Origin: Ga0077555 sp031406575
Lineage (GTDB): Bacteria > Pseudomonadota > Alphaproteobacteria > Rhizobiales > Hyphomicrobiaceae
DNA: 64,000 nucleotides
Reading direction: 5' to 3'
Assembly: GCA_031406575.1 (NCBI GenBank)
Contig: JANOHP010000015.1
Coordinates: 1-64,000, forward strand
Made by a program: the position numbers and the translations under genes. Below, piece after piece: positions 8,610 to 17,224 of the stretch. The number at the start of each line of letters is the position of its first letter. Position 1 is the first letter of the stretch. Below the pieces are notes generated by a model. The model did no database searches. It was given only the letters and a program-made list of their open reading frames with translations, and was not told where the DNA came from.

Positions 8610-8834
8610 TCACGCATGCTCGTGCGCATCTTCCTCGTCGAGGGTGGGGCGGCGGCGTTTTGGGCCACGATTGCGGGGCAGGAAAATCAGGATCAGCAAC
8701 AGCGGGGGAAAGACAAAGCACCACGCCGCCCACGCGGAGTGATCACGGTTGCGCAAACCGGCCACCAGTGCGGCAATCCCGGCGCTGGCAATAGCAACCA
8801 AACCCCAAATCACGATGAATTCGACGACCCGCAT
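8610..8834 (-). CDS. Small two-helix membrane protein, unknown function
   Basis: The 74-residue protein has two hydrophobic segments (VVEFIVIWGLVAIASAGIA and AWCFVFPPLLLILIFL) joined by a short polar loop, and a charged C-terminus rich in Arg, Glu and Asp. The layout suggests a small inner-membrane protein. I do not recognise a family. It is convergent with soxG. Confidence 0.55.
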   Translation of the reverse strand: MRVVEFIVIWGLVAIASAGIAALVAGLRNRDHSAWAAWCFVFPPLLLILIFLPRNRGPKRRRPTLDEEDAHEHA

Positions 8835-9000
8835 ACCCGTCTCCTGGGAGCGTTCTTCTCGTCCGCCTCGGTGATCGGCTTGAACCCCAACTGTGACGGA
8901 GTCAAGTCCGCCACCCGACCTGTGTCGCCTGGTGCCCGCCTATATGCCGCTGTGGCGCCTTTGAACCGCGGTGGTTTTCCGGGGGTGCGCTCAGAGGTGG

Positions 9001-9086
9001 TGGTGGATGGGGCTGGTTTCGAACCAGCGTAGGCCGAAGCCAGCAGATTTACAGTCTGCCCCCTTTAGCCACTCGGGCACCCATCC
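9001..9086 (-). tRNA. tRNA-Tyr (anticodon GTA)
   Basis: The minus strand folds as an 86-nt class II tRNA with a 7-base acceptor stem (GGATGGG/CCCATCC), anticodon GTA in GACTGTAAATC, a long variable arm, a TTCGAAA T-loop and an encoded CCA at 9003-9001. Confidence 0.96.
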
Positions 9087-9100
9087 ATCTCTAACGAGAC

Positions 9101-9123
9101 GGCCGCGCCCGGGGAGCGCGGCC
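9101..9123. terminator. GC hairpin between ubiB and tRNA-Tyr (weak)
   Basis: A perfect 8-base inverted repeat (ggccgcgc/gcgcggcc) with a 7-base loop lies downstream of the ubiB stop and upstream of the tRNA, both on the minus strand. No T-run follows, so a terminator role is only possible. Confidence 0.3.
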
Positions 9124-9197
9124 ATGCCGACGGTCTTATGCGGAGCCCCTTCCGGGCTGTCAACCCCTGCGTCGTTTGGATGCCGAAGCCGCAGCCG

Positions 9198-10943
9198 TCA
9201 GATTGCCATGAGGACGGTCAATGCAACCAATGCCAAGGCGCCGATCCACAGGGCGATGCGTTCGGAACGGGTGCGCCGCGCCTGCTCGGCGGCGAGGCGG
9301 CTGATCGAATCATCGTCGAGGCGAATGCCATCCCGCGCCATTTCCGCCATTGCGCCCAACGTGCGCTCGGCCCGGCCGAGGAACATGGGCACCTCGGAGA
9401 GCACTCGACCCATTTCGCCCGCACCCTCGCGCGCGTCCTTGAGGGCGCCCGCCGCGCCGAGGTTGGCTTCGACCCATTCACGCGCAATAGGCTCGGCGGC
9501 GCCCCAGATGTCGAGCGTGCGGTCGAGGCCGCGCGCCACGCCTTCCACCACGACCATCGTTTTCTGCAAGTTGATCAGCTCGGGCCGGGTCTCCATGTCG
9601 AAGACCTCGGTGTAGGCAAAGAGCTGCCCCAGCAGGTCGGCCATCGAGATCTCGTCGGCGCGGCGGCCGTGGATGGGCTCGCCGATGGCGCGTAGCGCCT
9701 GCGCGAACGTTTCGACGGCGTGATGCGGCGGCACATAGCCCGCCCAGAAATGCACTTCGGCGGCGCGCCGGTAATCGCGCGTTACGAGCCCGTGCAGGAT
9801 CTCCGCGAGAAAACGGCGTTCCTTGGCGCCGAGCCGCCCCATGATGCCGAAATCGACGGCGACGATGGTGCCCGTGCGGTCCACCAGCAGATTGCCCTGG
9901 TGCATGTCCGAATGGAAAAAACCATCGCGCATGGCGTGGCGCAGGAACGAGCGCAGCACCGTCAGCCCGAGCCGGCGCACGTCATGCCCAGCGGCTTCCA
10001 ACGCGGGCTTGTCACCGATGCCGATGCCGTCGATCCACTCCAGCGTCAGCACGCGCTTGGCTGTGCGCCGCCAGTCCACGGTGGGAACCCGGAAATTGCC
10101 GTCTGGCAATTCCCTGTCGCCCGCGATGTTGTCTGCCATCTCGGAAATCGCGGCGGCTTCGAGCCGCAAATCGAGTTCGAGTTGGGTCGTGGCAGCCAGA
10201 GTCGCGACGACGGCGACGGGCCGCAGGCGCCGTGTCGGCGGGTGAAATCGTTCCATCAGCCGAGCGACGAGGTAGTAGCTGGACAAATCCCGCTGAAAGC
10301 GTCCTTCGATGCCGGGTCGGAGGATTTTGACGGCCACCGTGCGGCGCGTGCCATCCGCCTCCAGCACGACGGCTTTGTGCACCTGCGCGATTGACGCGGC
10401 TGCAACCGGCGGGCCGAACTCGACAAAGTGGTCTTCGCGCCGGCCGCCCAACGCCTCTTCGATGGCACGTCGCGCTTCGGCCATCGAAAACGGTGGCAGG
10501 CGATCCTGCAGGTGCCGCAGATCCGCCACCAGCTCATCGCCGATGAGGTCGCCGCGCGTGGCCAGAAACTGGCCGAGCTTGATGTAGGAGGGGCCCAGCT
10601 TTGCCAGCGCTGTGGTGATGCGGTCCTGTTTCGGGCGTCCAAGCCGCAATGGCCACGTGATGATGCGAATGGGCAGCGTGGCGGCACGCGCCAGATGCAG
10701 GATCAGCGGCGCCGGGGTGCCTTTCGGCACAAAACGCACGCCGTGCTGGGCCAGGGTGATCCCGGCACGGGCCAGTCGCCAGAGGTTTCCGATGGTCGTT
10801 GGCAATGGTCGGTTCTGTTCGAGGCCGGAGCGCAGGCTATAGCGTCGGCCGAGATGGACTCGATCGTTCGCTATGGTCCCCGGTGGAACGAAACGCGTGC
10901 CAGGAGCCTCGAGGCTCTTCGCAGGGCGCAGGTCGCGGGTCAA
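9198..10943 (-). CDS. ubiB: UbiB-family ABC1 kinase-like protein
   Basis: The 581-residue protein has the atypical kinase fold of the UbiB/ADCK family needed for ubiquinone synthesis. The invariant KLGPSYIKLGQFLATR stretch holds the KxGQ motif. A VAVKILRPGI strand, the HSDMHQGNLLV catalytic loop and the metal-binding VAVDFG follow. The C-terminus ends in a hydrophobic helix (IALWIGALALVALTVLMA), fitting the membrane anchor of UbiB. The frame begins with a TTG at 10943 after gaggtg. The first 40 residues are atypical, so the true start may be further in, just before TTIGNLWRLARAG. Confidence 0.88.
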   Translation of the reverse strand: MTRDLRPAKSLEAPGTRFVPPGTIANDRVHLGRRYSLRSGLEQNRPLPTTIGNLWRLARAGITLAQHGVRFVPKGTPAPLILHLARAATLPIRIITWPLRLGRPKQDRITTALAKLGPSYIKLGQFLATRGDLIGDELVADLRHLQDRLPPFSMAEARRAIEEALGGRREDHFVEFGPPVAAASIAQVHKAVVLEADGTRRTVAVKILRPGIEGRFQRDLSSYYLVARLMERFHPPTRRLRPVAVVATLAATTQLELDLRLEAAAISEMADNIAGDRELPDGNFRVPTVDWRRTAKRVLTLEWIDGIGIGDKPALEAAGHDVRRLGLTVLRSFLRHAMRDGFFHSDMHQGNLLVDRTGTIVAVDFGIMGRLGAKERRFLAEILHGLVTRDYRRAAEVHFWAGYVPPHHAVETFAQALRAIGEPIHGRRADEISMADLLGQLFAYTEVFDMETRPELINLQKTMVVVEGVARGLDRTLDIWGAAEPIAREWVEANLGAAGALKDAREGAGEMGRVLSEVPMFLGRAERTLGAMAEMARDGIRLDDDSISRLAAEQARRTRSERIALWIGALALVALTVLMAI

Positions 10944-11052
10944 GCACCTCGGTTCGGTGAGTGAGGGGGCGTCATCGCCAATGACCGCATTCCGGCCTGC
11001 AGTTCAATGCTATCCTCGTCCAGGGGAAGGGCAACCGTAGGGAGGGCTTGTC

Positions 11053-11352
11053 GTGTATCGCCTACTGTTCACATCGAGCAATATCGTCTTTTCCGTCGTG
11101 CTCGGGGCTGTGGCCATGACGGTGTTTGCCCTGAGCTGGGACGAGGCGTTCAAGCAAATCCTCAACATGGCCGCTTTCGCCAAGGATTGGCTCTTGAGCC
11201 TGCCGTTCTGGTCGACGCGCTACCAGAATTTCGTGCGGCTGTTCCTGCACGAGAGTTCGTTCGTGTTCGCCTTCTTCACGATCGTCTCGCGCATTGCCGT
11301 GTCGCTGATCACCAGCATTGCCCTGTGGGTGTGGGGCAAACCCGCCCTGTAG
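11053..11352 (+). CDS. Small hydrophobic membrane protein, unknown function
   Basis: The 99-residue protein begins at a GTG with a good ribosome site (gtagggaggg). It has an N-terminal membrane segment (IVFSVVLGAVAMTVFALSW) and a C-terminal one (FAFFTIVSRIAVSLITSIAL). The middle is amphipathic and aromatic. No family is recognised. It is divergent from ubiB and convergent with the next gene. Confidence 0.6.
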   Translation: MYRLLFTSSNIVFSVVLGAVAMTVFALSWDEAFKQILNMAAFAKDWLLSLPFWSTRYQNFVRLFLHESSFVFAFFTIVSRIAVSLITSIALWVWGKPAL

Positions 11353-11385
11353 CGTTCCGCAAGCCTGTGCCGAACGGTGGTCCGC

Positions 11386-11691
11386 TCATTCGCCTTCGAT
11401 CACCTTTTGAATGTCGTCAGCGAGCGCCATGGCTTCGCCCCACTGCTTGGCGTCGCACAGAGCTTCCATCCGCGCCAGCAGGTCCTCGATTTGGTCGAGT
11501 TTGTCTTCGGTGAGGCTCGTTGCTTCTGCATTCTGTGCCAGATCGAATGCCTGTCGGATGCACTCTTCCGAAGATTGCACGTTTTTCACCGCCGGCTCCC
11601 GATAAGGCTTGCCGGGGGGGAGTATCTGAGCGGAAGCAGCACCCACCAAGAGGGCGCTGGCCAGAACGCCGAGAGCGACCTGTTTGATCAT
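11386..11691 (-). CDS. Small secreted/periplasmic protein, unknown function
   Basis: The 101-residue protein starts with a clear signal peptide (MIKQVALGVLASALLVGAASA) and probable cleavage after ASA. The mature part is acidic and helical, with two cysteines (EECIRQAF, EALCDAKQW). I chose the ATG at 11691 because the longer upstream frame has no signal sequence and no conservation-like character. The function is not known. Confidence 0.68.
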   Translation of the reverse strand: MIKQVALGVLASALLVGAASAQILPPGKPYREPAVKNVQSSEECIRQAFDLAQNAEATSLTEDKLDQIEDLLARMEALCDAKQWGEAMALADDIQKVIEGE

Positions 11692-11817
11692 TTTTGATCC
11701 ACTGTCTCGCAATTCGTTACGTCGATGGACAACGCCTATGTCGAAGGATTGTGGCGGCTGTGCGGCTCGAAATCGATGCGTCGGCGCGGCGGGAGAACCG
11801 CGTTGTGGATAAGCCAC

Positions 11818-12489
11818 TCAGCGGCGACGGACCCGATGGATGGCCGCAACGAGTTCATCGTAATGCTCGATGACGGCGTCGGGGCCCAGATCGTGCACCG
11901 GAATGTCCGTGTACCCGAACGGCACCGCGATCACCGGAATGCCAGCTGCCCGTGCCGTCTTGATGTCGGTGTCGCTGTCCCCGATCATCACGGCATTCGC
12001 CGGGTCGCCCCCAGCAAGGCGAATCGCACCGCGCAGGTGTTCGGGGTCGGGCTTGCACACTGGGAACGTGTCCCGACCGGCGAGGCCCCCGAAACGCCCC
12101 ATCAGACCCAACGCCTCGAGAAGCTGGCGGGACAGCCGCTCGGGCTTGTTCGTGCACACGGCCATCTTGGCCCCGCGGGTGGTGATCGCCGTCAGCGCCG
12201 CCTCCAGTCCCGGATAGCAGTGGCTGTCGACGGCGATGTTGGCTGCATAGTGCTCGACGAATGCCGCATGGAGGCGATCGACCTCGCCTTTCGCCATGTC
12301 TTTCTCGTGCAGCCGCAACCCGTGCTCCAGCATGGCGCGCCCGCCGAAACTGATGTGGGGCCGGATCAGCGCGGCCTCGACCGCCACGAGCCCTGCAAGT
12401 CCCAGTGCATGATTGATCGACCCGATCAGGTCGGGCGCGGTTTCGACGAGCGTCCCGTCGAGGTCGAAAACGATGGTCAAATCCTGCAT
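11818..12489 (-). CDS. gph: Phosphoglycolate phosphatase (HAD family)
   Basis: The 223-residue protein has HAD motif I (FDLDGTLVETAPDL), motif II (AVCTNKP), the motif III Lys (PVCKPDPEHL) and motif IV (MIGDSDTDIKTA). The cap is of the helical type placed after motif I, as in Gph, which removes phosphate from 2-phosphoglycolate. Related pyrophosphatases or sugar phosphatases cannot be excluded. The start MQDLTIVF at 12489 fits the family length. It lies 47 bases after ccmH on the same strand and may be read from the ccm operon. Confidence 0.85.
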   Translation of the reverse strand: MQDLTIVFDLDGTLVETAPDLIGSINHALGLAGLVAVEAALIRPHISFGGRAMLEHGLRLHEKDMAKGEVDRLHAAFVEHYAANIAVDSHCYPGLEAALTAITTRGAKMAVCTNKPERLSRQLLEALGLMGRFGGLAGRDTFPVCKPDPEHLRGAIRLAGGDPANAVMIGDSDTDIKTARAAGIPVIAVPFGYTDIPVHDLGPDAVIEHYDELVAAIHRVRRR

Positions 12490-12536
12490 GGGTCGAATTC
12501 GCCGTTTCTGAATTGTGCCGCCATGACGCAAACCAA

Positions 12537-13025
12537 TCAGCTCTCCCGCGCGAGGAGGCGATCGAGTCGGGCCTTCTCGTCGGGCGAGAGTGGTCGGGGG
12601 GCGGCGGCTGGCAAGAGGCGGGCCCGGCGCATACGTGCCCAAACGGCGTAACCGGTGGCGCCCAGCAGCAGCAACGGTGTCAGCCAGAGCAGGAGAGTGC
12701 TGAGCGTCAAGGGTGGCCGCAGCAGCACGAACGACCCGTAGCGCGCCACCACGAAGTCACGCACCTGGGTGTCGCTGTCGCCTGATTTCAGGCGCTCGCG
12801 CACGAGCACGCGCAGGTCACGCGCGAGTGGCGCGTTGCTGTCGTCAATGGACTGGTTTTGGCAGACGAGGCAGCGCAATTCCGCCGAGATCTGGCGTGCA
12901 CGGGTCTCCAGCGCGGCGTCGGGAAGAATTTCATCGGGCTGCACCGCCGCCGAGAGCGACGGCCACACGACGACGGCCAGCAGCAGCAGCGTGGCGCGGA
13001 GCAGGTTCGATGCACGATGCGCCAT
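12537..13025 (-). CDS. ccmH: Cytochrome c maturation protein CcmH
   Basis: The 162-residue protein has a signal peptide, the periplasmic heme-ligation thioredoxin-like motif LRCLVCQNQS with Cys52 and Cys55, and a C-terminal membrane helix (LLLWLTPLLLLGATGYAVW). CcmH keeps apocytochrome c cysteines reduced for heme attachment together with CcmF. It starts 3 bases after the ccmF stop. Confidence 0.95.
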   Translation of the reverse strand: MAHRASNLLRATLLLLAVVVWPSLSAAVQPDEILPDAALETRARQISAELRCLVCQNQSIDDSNAPLARDLRVLVRERLKSGDSDTQVRDFVVARYGSFVLLRPPLTLSTLLLWLTPLLLLGATGYAVWARMRRARLLPAAAPRPLSPDEKARLDRLLARES

Positions 13026-13028
13026 GGG

Positions 13029-15011
13029 CTACTCCGCCGGCTGTGCAACTGGTGGGCGTTTCGCTGGTCGCGGCGCACCCACCCGCAGGCGGCGATCACT
13101 CAGCGACAACGCGCCTCCCAGAAACATGATGATGGCGCCGAGCCAGATGAAACGCACCAGCGGGTTGAAATAGAGGCGCACCGCCCAGCCGCCGCCCTGC
13201 TGCTCGTCGCCGAGCACGGTATACAGATCGCCCCGCCACGACACGTGAATGGCGGCCTCGGTCGTTGGCGTATTGGGCGCGTCGTACAGGCGTTTGGCCG
13301 GCAGCAGTTCGCTCACGGCAGCGCCGCCGCGCGTGACATCGAACCGTCCGACCAGTTCGGTGTAATTGGGACCGGTGACGGGCATGGTTCCAGTCATCAC
13401 CAGGTCGTAGCCGCCGATGTGGGCGCGTTCGCCCGGCTTCATCGTCAATACCACTTCTTCCTGCCATGCCGAGGTGGCGACGATGCCGATGACCATGATG
13501 CCGACGCCGGCATGCGCCACCCAAGTGCCATGCGCCGAGCGCGGCAGGCTCGCGAACCGGCGCAGCGTCTCGCTGAGCGGGACACGGCCAATCCTCGTGC
13601 GCGTGGCAATTTCCGACAAGGCCCCGGCCACGACCCATACACCCAATGCAATGCCGAAGGGGGCCAGCCACGGTCCGCGGTGGAACAGGGCGAAGGCAAG
13701 CGCGCCCGCAAGTGCGGCGGCTGCGATGGCGAAGAACAGCCGCTCGACGACGGCTCTCATATCTCCGCGCTTCCAGGCGAGCATCGGCCCGAAGGGAATG
13801 GCGAGCAGCAGCGGCACCATCAACGGCCCGAAGGTCGAATTGAAGTAGGGCGCACCGACCGATATTTTTTCACCCGTCACGGCTTCGAGTGCCAGCGGAT
13901 AGAGTGTGCCGACCAGAACCGTGCCGGTTGCCGTCGCCAGCAGGATGTTGTTGAGCACGAGGCTGCCTTCGCGCGAGATCGGCGCGAATAGACCGCCGCG
14001 CCGCAACTCTCCGGCCCGCGCCGAAAACAGCGCCAATGCGCCGCCGATGAAGACGATGAGGATGCCGAGGATGACGACGCCGCGTTGCGGATCGACGGCG
14101 AAGGCATGCACTGAGGACAGCACGCCCGATCGCACCAAGAACGTGCCGATCAGCGACAGCGAGAACGTCAGGATAGCCAGCAGGATCGTCCAGACTTTCA
14201 GCGCCTCGCGCTTTTCCATGACGAGCGCGGAATGCAGCAGCGCCGTGCCGGCCAGCCACGGCATGAACGAGGCGTTTTCAACCGGATCCCAGAACCACCA
14301 GCCGCCCCAGCCCAGCTCGTAGTACGCCCACCACGACCCCATGGCGACGCCGACGGTCAGAAACATCCAGGCTGTGAGCGTCCAGGGTCGCACCCAGCGG
14401 GCCCACGCCGCATCCGTCCGACCTTCCAGAAGTGCAGCGATCGCAAACGAGAACGCCGTCGAAAAGCCCACGTAGCCCGCATAGAGGAATGGCGGGTGGA
14501 ACGCGAGAGCGGGGTCCTGCAGCACCGGGTTCAACCCTTGGCCATCGAGGGGCACGGGATAAATGCGCAGAAACGGGTTCGACGTGGCGACCATGAACAT
14601 CAGGAAGGCGAGGCCGATGGAGCCCTGCACGGCCAACACGGTCGATCGCAAACGCAATGGCAGGTTGTTTCCGAACACCGCGACCAGTCCACCGAAGAGT
14701 GCCAATATCAGCACCCAGAGCAGCATCGAGCCTTCGTGGTTACCCCAAACGCCGGAGATTTTGTAGATCAGCGGTTTGGCTGAATGGGAGTTGGACCAGA
14801 CGTTTGCCACCGAGAAATCGCTGGTCACATAGGCAGTGGTCAGCGCCGCGAACGCCACGGCCAGCAACGCCAACTGCGCCAGTGCCGCAGGCGCAGCCAC
14901 CAGCAACAAACGCACGTCGTTACGTCGCGCGCCCCACAGGGGCACGGTCGTCTGCACGGCAGCGACGACGAGTGCGAGCACCAAGGCGAAATGTCCGAGT
15001 TCTACGATCAT
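13029..15011 (-). CDS. ccmF: Heme lyase subunit CcmF
   Basis: The 660-residue polytopic membrane protein carries the tryptophan-rich WWD heme-handling domain (WGGWWFWDPVENASFMPW) and many membrane helices typical of CcmF, which joins heme from CcmE to apocytochrome c. Its start overlaps the ccmE stop by 4 bases (ATGA), a sign of coupled translation. Confidence 0.96.
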   Translation of the reverse strand: MIVELGHFALVLALVVAAVQTTVPLWGARRNDVRLLLVAAPAALAQLALLAVAFAALTTAYVTSDFSVANVWSNSHSAKPLIYKISGVWGNHEGSMLLWVLILALFGGLVAVFGNNLPLRLRSTVLAVQGSIGLAFLMFMVATSNPFLRIYPVPLDGQGLNPVLQDPALAFHPPFLYAGYVGFSTAFSFAIAALLEGRTDAAWARWVRPWTLTAWMFLTVGVAMGSWWAYYELGWGGWWFWDPVENASFMPWLAGTALLHSALVMEKREALKVWTILLAILTFSLSLIGTFLVRSGVLSSVHAFAVDPQRGVVILGILIVFIGGALALFSARAGELRRGGLFAPISREGSLVLNNILLATATGTVLVGTLYPLALEAVTGEKISVGAPYFNSTFGPLMVPLLLAIPFGPMLAWKRGDMRAVVERLFFAIAAAALAGALAFALFHRGPWLAPFGIALGVWVVAGALSEIATRTRIGRVPLSETLRRFASLPRSAHGTWVAHAGVGIMVIGIVATSAWQEEVVLTMKPGERAHIGGYDLVMTGTMPVTGPNYTELVGRFDVTRGGAAVSELLPAKRLYDAPNTPTTEAAIHVSWRGDLYTVLGDEQQGGGWAVRLYFNPLVRFIWLGAIIMFLGGALSLSDRRLRVGAPRPAKRPPVAQPAE

Positions 15012-15517
15012 GGGCGTTTTGGTTCTCGCGGTTCGGGCGCGGCGGAGGTTGCCTTCGCGGGTTCAGAGCCGGGGTGCTTGGCCCCTTTGCCCAGAGACAC
15101 GCCTTTTTCCTTCAGCGCTTTGGCCACTTCGGGGGGCATATAGTTCTCGTCGTGCTTGGCGAGGACGCTATCGGCGCGAAAGCGTCCATCGGCTTCCAAT
15201 CGGCCTTCCGTGACCACGCCCTGGCCCTCGCGAAAGAGGTCCGGAAGAATGCCACGATAGACGACGACGATGTTCTGCAATGTGTCCGTCACCGCAAATT
15301 GGACTTCGGCGCCCTCTCCCCGCTTGACGCTGCCGTCGGCGACGAGACCGCCCAAGCGAAACCGCTGACCCGCCGGCAATGGCTTGGCGGCAATGTCGCT
15401 GGGCGTGCGGAAATAGGTGATCGTGTCGCGCAGGGCGACCAAAACCAAGGCCAGCGCCACGCCCAGAATGGCGACGGCTGCGGCGATGAACGTGGCGCGG
15501 CGCTGTTTTCGGGTCAT
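15008..15517 (-). CDS. ccmE: Heme chaperone CcmE
   Basis: The 169-residue protein has an N-terminal signal anchor, an OB-fold periplasmic domain (RFRLGGLVADGSVKRGEG) and the covalent heme-binding His122 in KHDENYMPPE. It delivers heme to CcmF. The C-terminal tail is rich in Pro and Ala. It follows ccmI after 22 bases. Confidence 0.96.
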   Translation of the reverse strand: MTRKQRRATFIAAAVAILGVALALVLVALRDTITYFRTPSDIAAKPLPAGQRFRLGGLVADGSVKRGEGAEVQFAVTDTLQNIVVVYRGILPDLFREGQGVVTEGRLEADGRFRADSVLAKHDENYMPPEVAKALKEKGVSLGKGAKHPGSEPAKATSAAPEPREPKRP

Positions 15518-15539
15518 ATGGCTCTCAGGGCTCCCGCGT

Positions 15540-16697
15540 TCACGTTTCGAGACCCAATGTACGGGCGAGGCTGGCGAGTGCCGACAGGGCGTCGCTCTCG
15601 TCGATGAACGTGCTGCGCGCGGTTTTCAGCGCCTCGAGGGCTGCGTCGCGACGGCCTTGCACCGCATATGCCCGGATCAAACGTTGCCAACCCGAAAGAT
15701 CGCGAGGCGTCGTTGCCAAGCGGTCCGCCAGCCCCTGCACCATCGAATCGATCATCTGCTGGCGCTCTTCCGCACCGAGCTTGTCGGCTGCGGCCACGTC
15801 CACCGGAGTGGGTCCGCGCTGTGTCTGGGGGGCGGGTGCCGTATCTTTGGGGGAAGGAGGTGCACGCGACGTCTGCTTGGCTTCGACGGACTGCAGTCTC
15901 TCGACGAAGAGGCCCTTGGAGTCTGCGTCGACGTCGGGCTCGGCCATCAACGCGCGGTAAGCGGTTGCTGCGTCCTCGAGGCGGCCCGCCTGCTCGTCGG
16001 CCAGCGCCAGCCAGAAGCGTGGCTCGAGACGTTTCGGCTCGAGACGGCCGAGTTTCTCGTATGCCACGCGCGCGGCTTGCGTCACGGTCCCATCGTTGGC
16101 CAAAACCGTTGCCTCGGCGAAGCCCGCCAGACGCTGCGATGTTTCTCCGAGCAGACGGGTCGCGCGCGCGTAGGCGTCGGCGGCTTTCGCATAGTCACCT
16201 CGGCGCAGGTAGACGGGCGCAATCACATCCCAGCCTTGACCGTCCTCCGGCGCGGTCCGCAACCGCGCCTCTACGGCAACCACGAGCCGTTCGATGTCGG
16301 CCGTCTCGGGCGCCGACTTCGCACGTGCCGAGATGGGTTGATCGGCGTAATTGGGTGAGCCGACGAGGAGGTAGACCGCAATCGCCGCAACGGGCACGAC
16401 GAGCCCCAGAACGTTCGCGAACCGACGAGATGCGGAATAATCGGTTGCGGCCGCTGGAGAGGTGGTCTCGCCGGCGTCTGCTGCAAGCAGGCGGCGGCCG
16501 ATTTCCGCGCGCGCGGCTTCGGCTTCCTCAGGCGCAAGCAACCCCCGGTCGACTTCAGCATCGATTTCGGTGATTTGGTCGCGGTAGACGGCGTTCACCA
16601 GCGGTTCTCGCCCGACAGGCGCCGCAGTCCACAATGGCCGCAACAGGGCGGCCAACACCGCCGCCGACAACACCGCACATCCCAGCCAAAGCAGCAT
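15540..16697 (-). CDS. ccmI: Cytochrome c biogenesis protein CcmI
   Basis: The 385-residue protein has two N-terminal membrane helices (MLLWLGCAVLSAAVLAALL and FANVLGLVVPVAAIAVYLL) around a cytoplasmic loop with the family-type segment NAVYRDQITEIDAEVDRGLL. A periplasmic TPR region (residues about 155-385) that binds apocytochrome c follows. The start at 16697 matches other CcmI/CycH proteins. Longer upstream frames run into the divergent gapR region. It is the first gene of the ccm operon. Confidence 0.92.
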   Translation of the reverse strand: MLLWLGCAVLSAAVLAALLRPLWTAAPVGREPLVNAVYRDQITEIDAEVDRGLLAPEEAEAARAEIGRRLLAADAGETTSPAAATDYSASRRFANVLGLVVPVAAIAVYLLVGSPNYADQPISARAKSAPETADIERLVVAVEARLRTAPEDGQGWDVIAPVYLRRGDYAKAADAYARATRLLGETSQRLAGFAEATVLANDGTVTQAARVAYEKLGRLEPKRLEPRFWLALADEQAGRLEDAATAYRALMAEPDVDADSKGLFVERLQSVEAKQTSRAPPSPKDTAPAPQTQRGPTPVDVAAADKLGAEERQQMIDSMVQGLADRLATTPRDLSGWQRLIRAYAVQGRRDAALEALKTARSTFIDESDALSALASLARTLGLET

Positions 16698-16892
16698 TAC
16701 GGTCCTGAACTCCCGATCCTGCGCTTCATTAGGCGCTACCTGAACGACTGACAAGGTGGCGGACCGTCGTGGCGATCGTGTGAAAGCTCTGGACATCTTC
16801 GGGGTTCGACTTGCAACCGGGCCCCTTCCTGACACAAAACCGCCGTGGAGAGACGCTCGATAGGGTGTCACCGACAGTGCGGGGGACCGACC

Positions 16893-17177
16893 ATGACAAT
16901 GCAGAACTCGACACAACAGCAGTTGCGTCAATTCATCGAGCAGATCGAACGTCTCGAAGAAGAGAAGAAAGCCACGGCGGGGGATATCCGCGACAAGTAC
17001 GCCGAAGCCAAGGCGCTGGGCTTCGAGCCCAAGGTCATGCGCAAGATCGTGAGCCTGCGCAAAAAGAGCCACACCGACCGCGTCGAGGAGGAAGCGATCC
17101 TCGAAACCTACATGCATGCGCTCGGTATGCTCGATGATCCTGTTCAAGCACCCAGCATGCGGGATGCTGCCGAGTAA
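16893..17177 (+). CDS. gapR: GapR/DUF2312 family DNA-binding protein
   Basis: The 94-residue protein matches the alphaproteobacterial GapR family. The N-terminal coiled coil (LRQFIEQIERLEEEKKA) is followed by IRDKYAEAKALGFEPK and the second helical unit (EEEAILETYMHALGML). Family members bind overtwisted AT-rich DNA in front of polymerases. The KAxG and RxxxxEEEAIL positions are kept, but the mid-helix differs from typical GapR, so it may be a paralogue. It is divergent from ccmI. An in-frame ATG 6 bases downstream is an alternative start. Confidence 0.88.
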   Translation: MTMQNSTQQQLRQFIEQIERLEEEKKATAGDIRDKYAEAKALGFEPKVMRKIVSLRKKSHTDRVEEEAILETYMHALGMLDDPVQAPSMRDAAE

Positions 17178-17224
17178 GCCGGCAGGGTTGGGCGGTTCGG
17201 ATCGTTCCGGACCGACCTTGCGGG

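Noticed and set aside
11804..11812. Perfect DnaA-box-like sequence TGTGGATAA beyond the gph stop
   Set aside because: A single 9-base match with no cluster of boxes, no AT-rich unwinding region and no replication genes nearby. Chance occurrence is likely in 64 kb.
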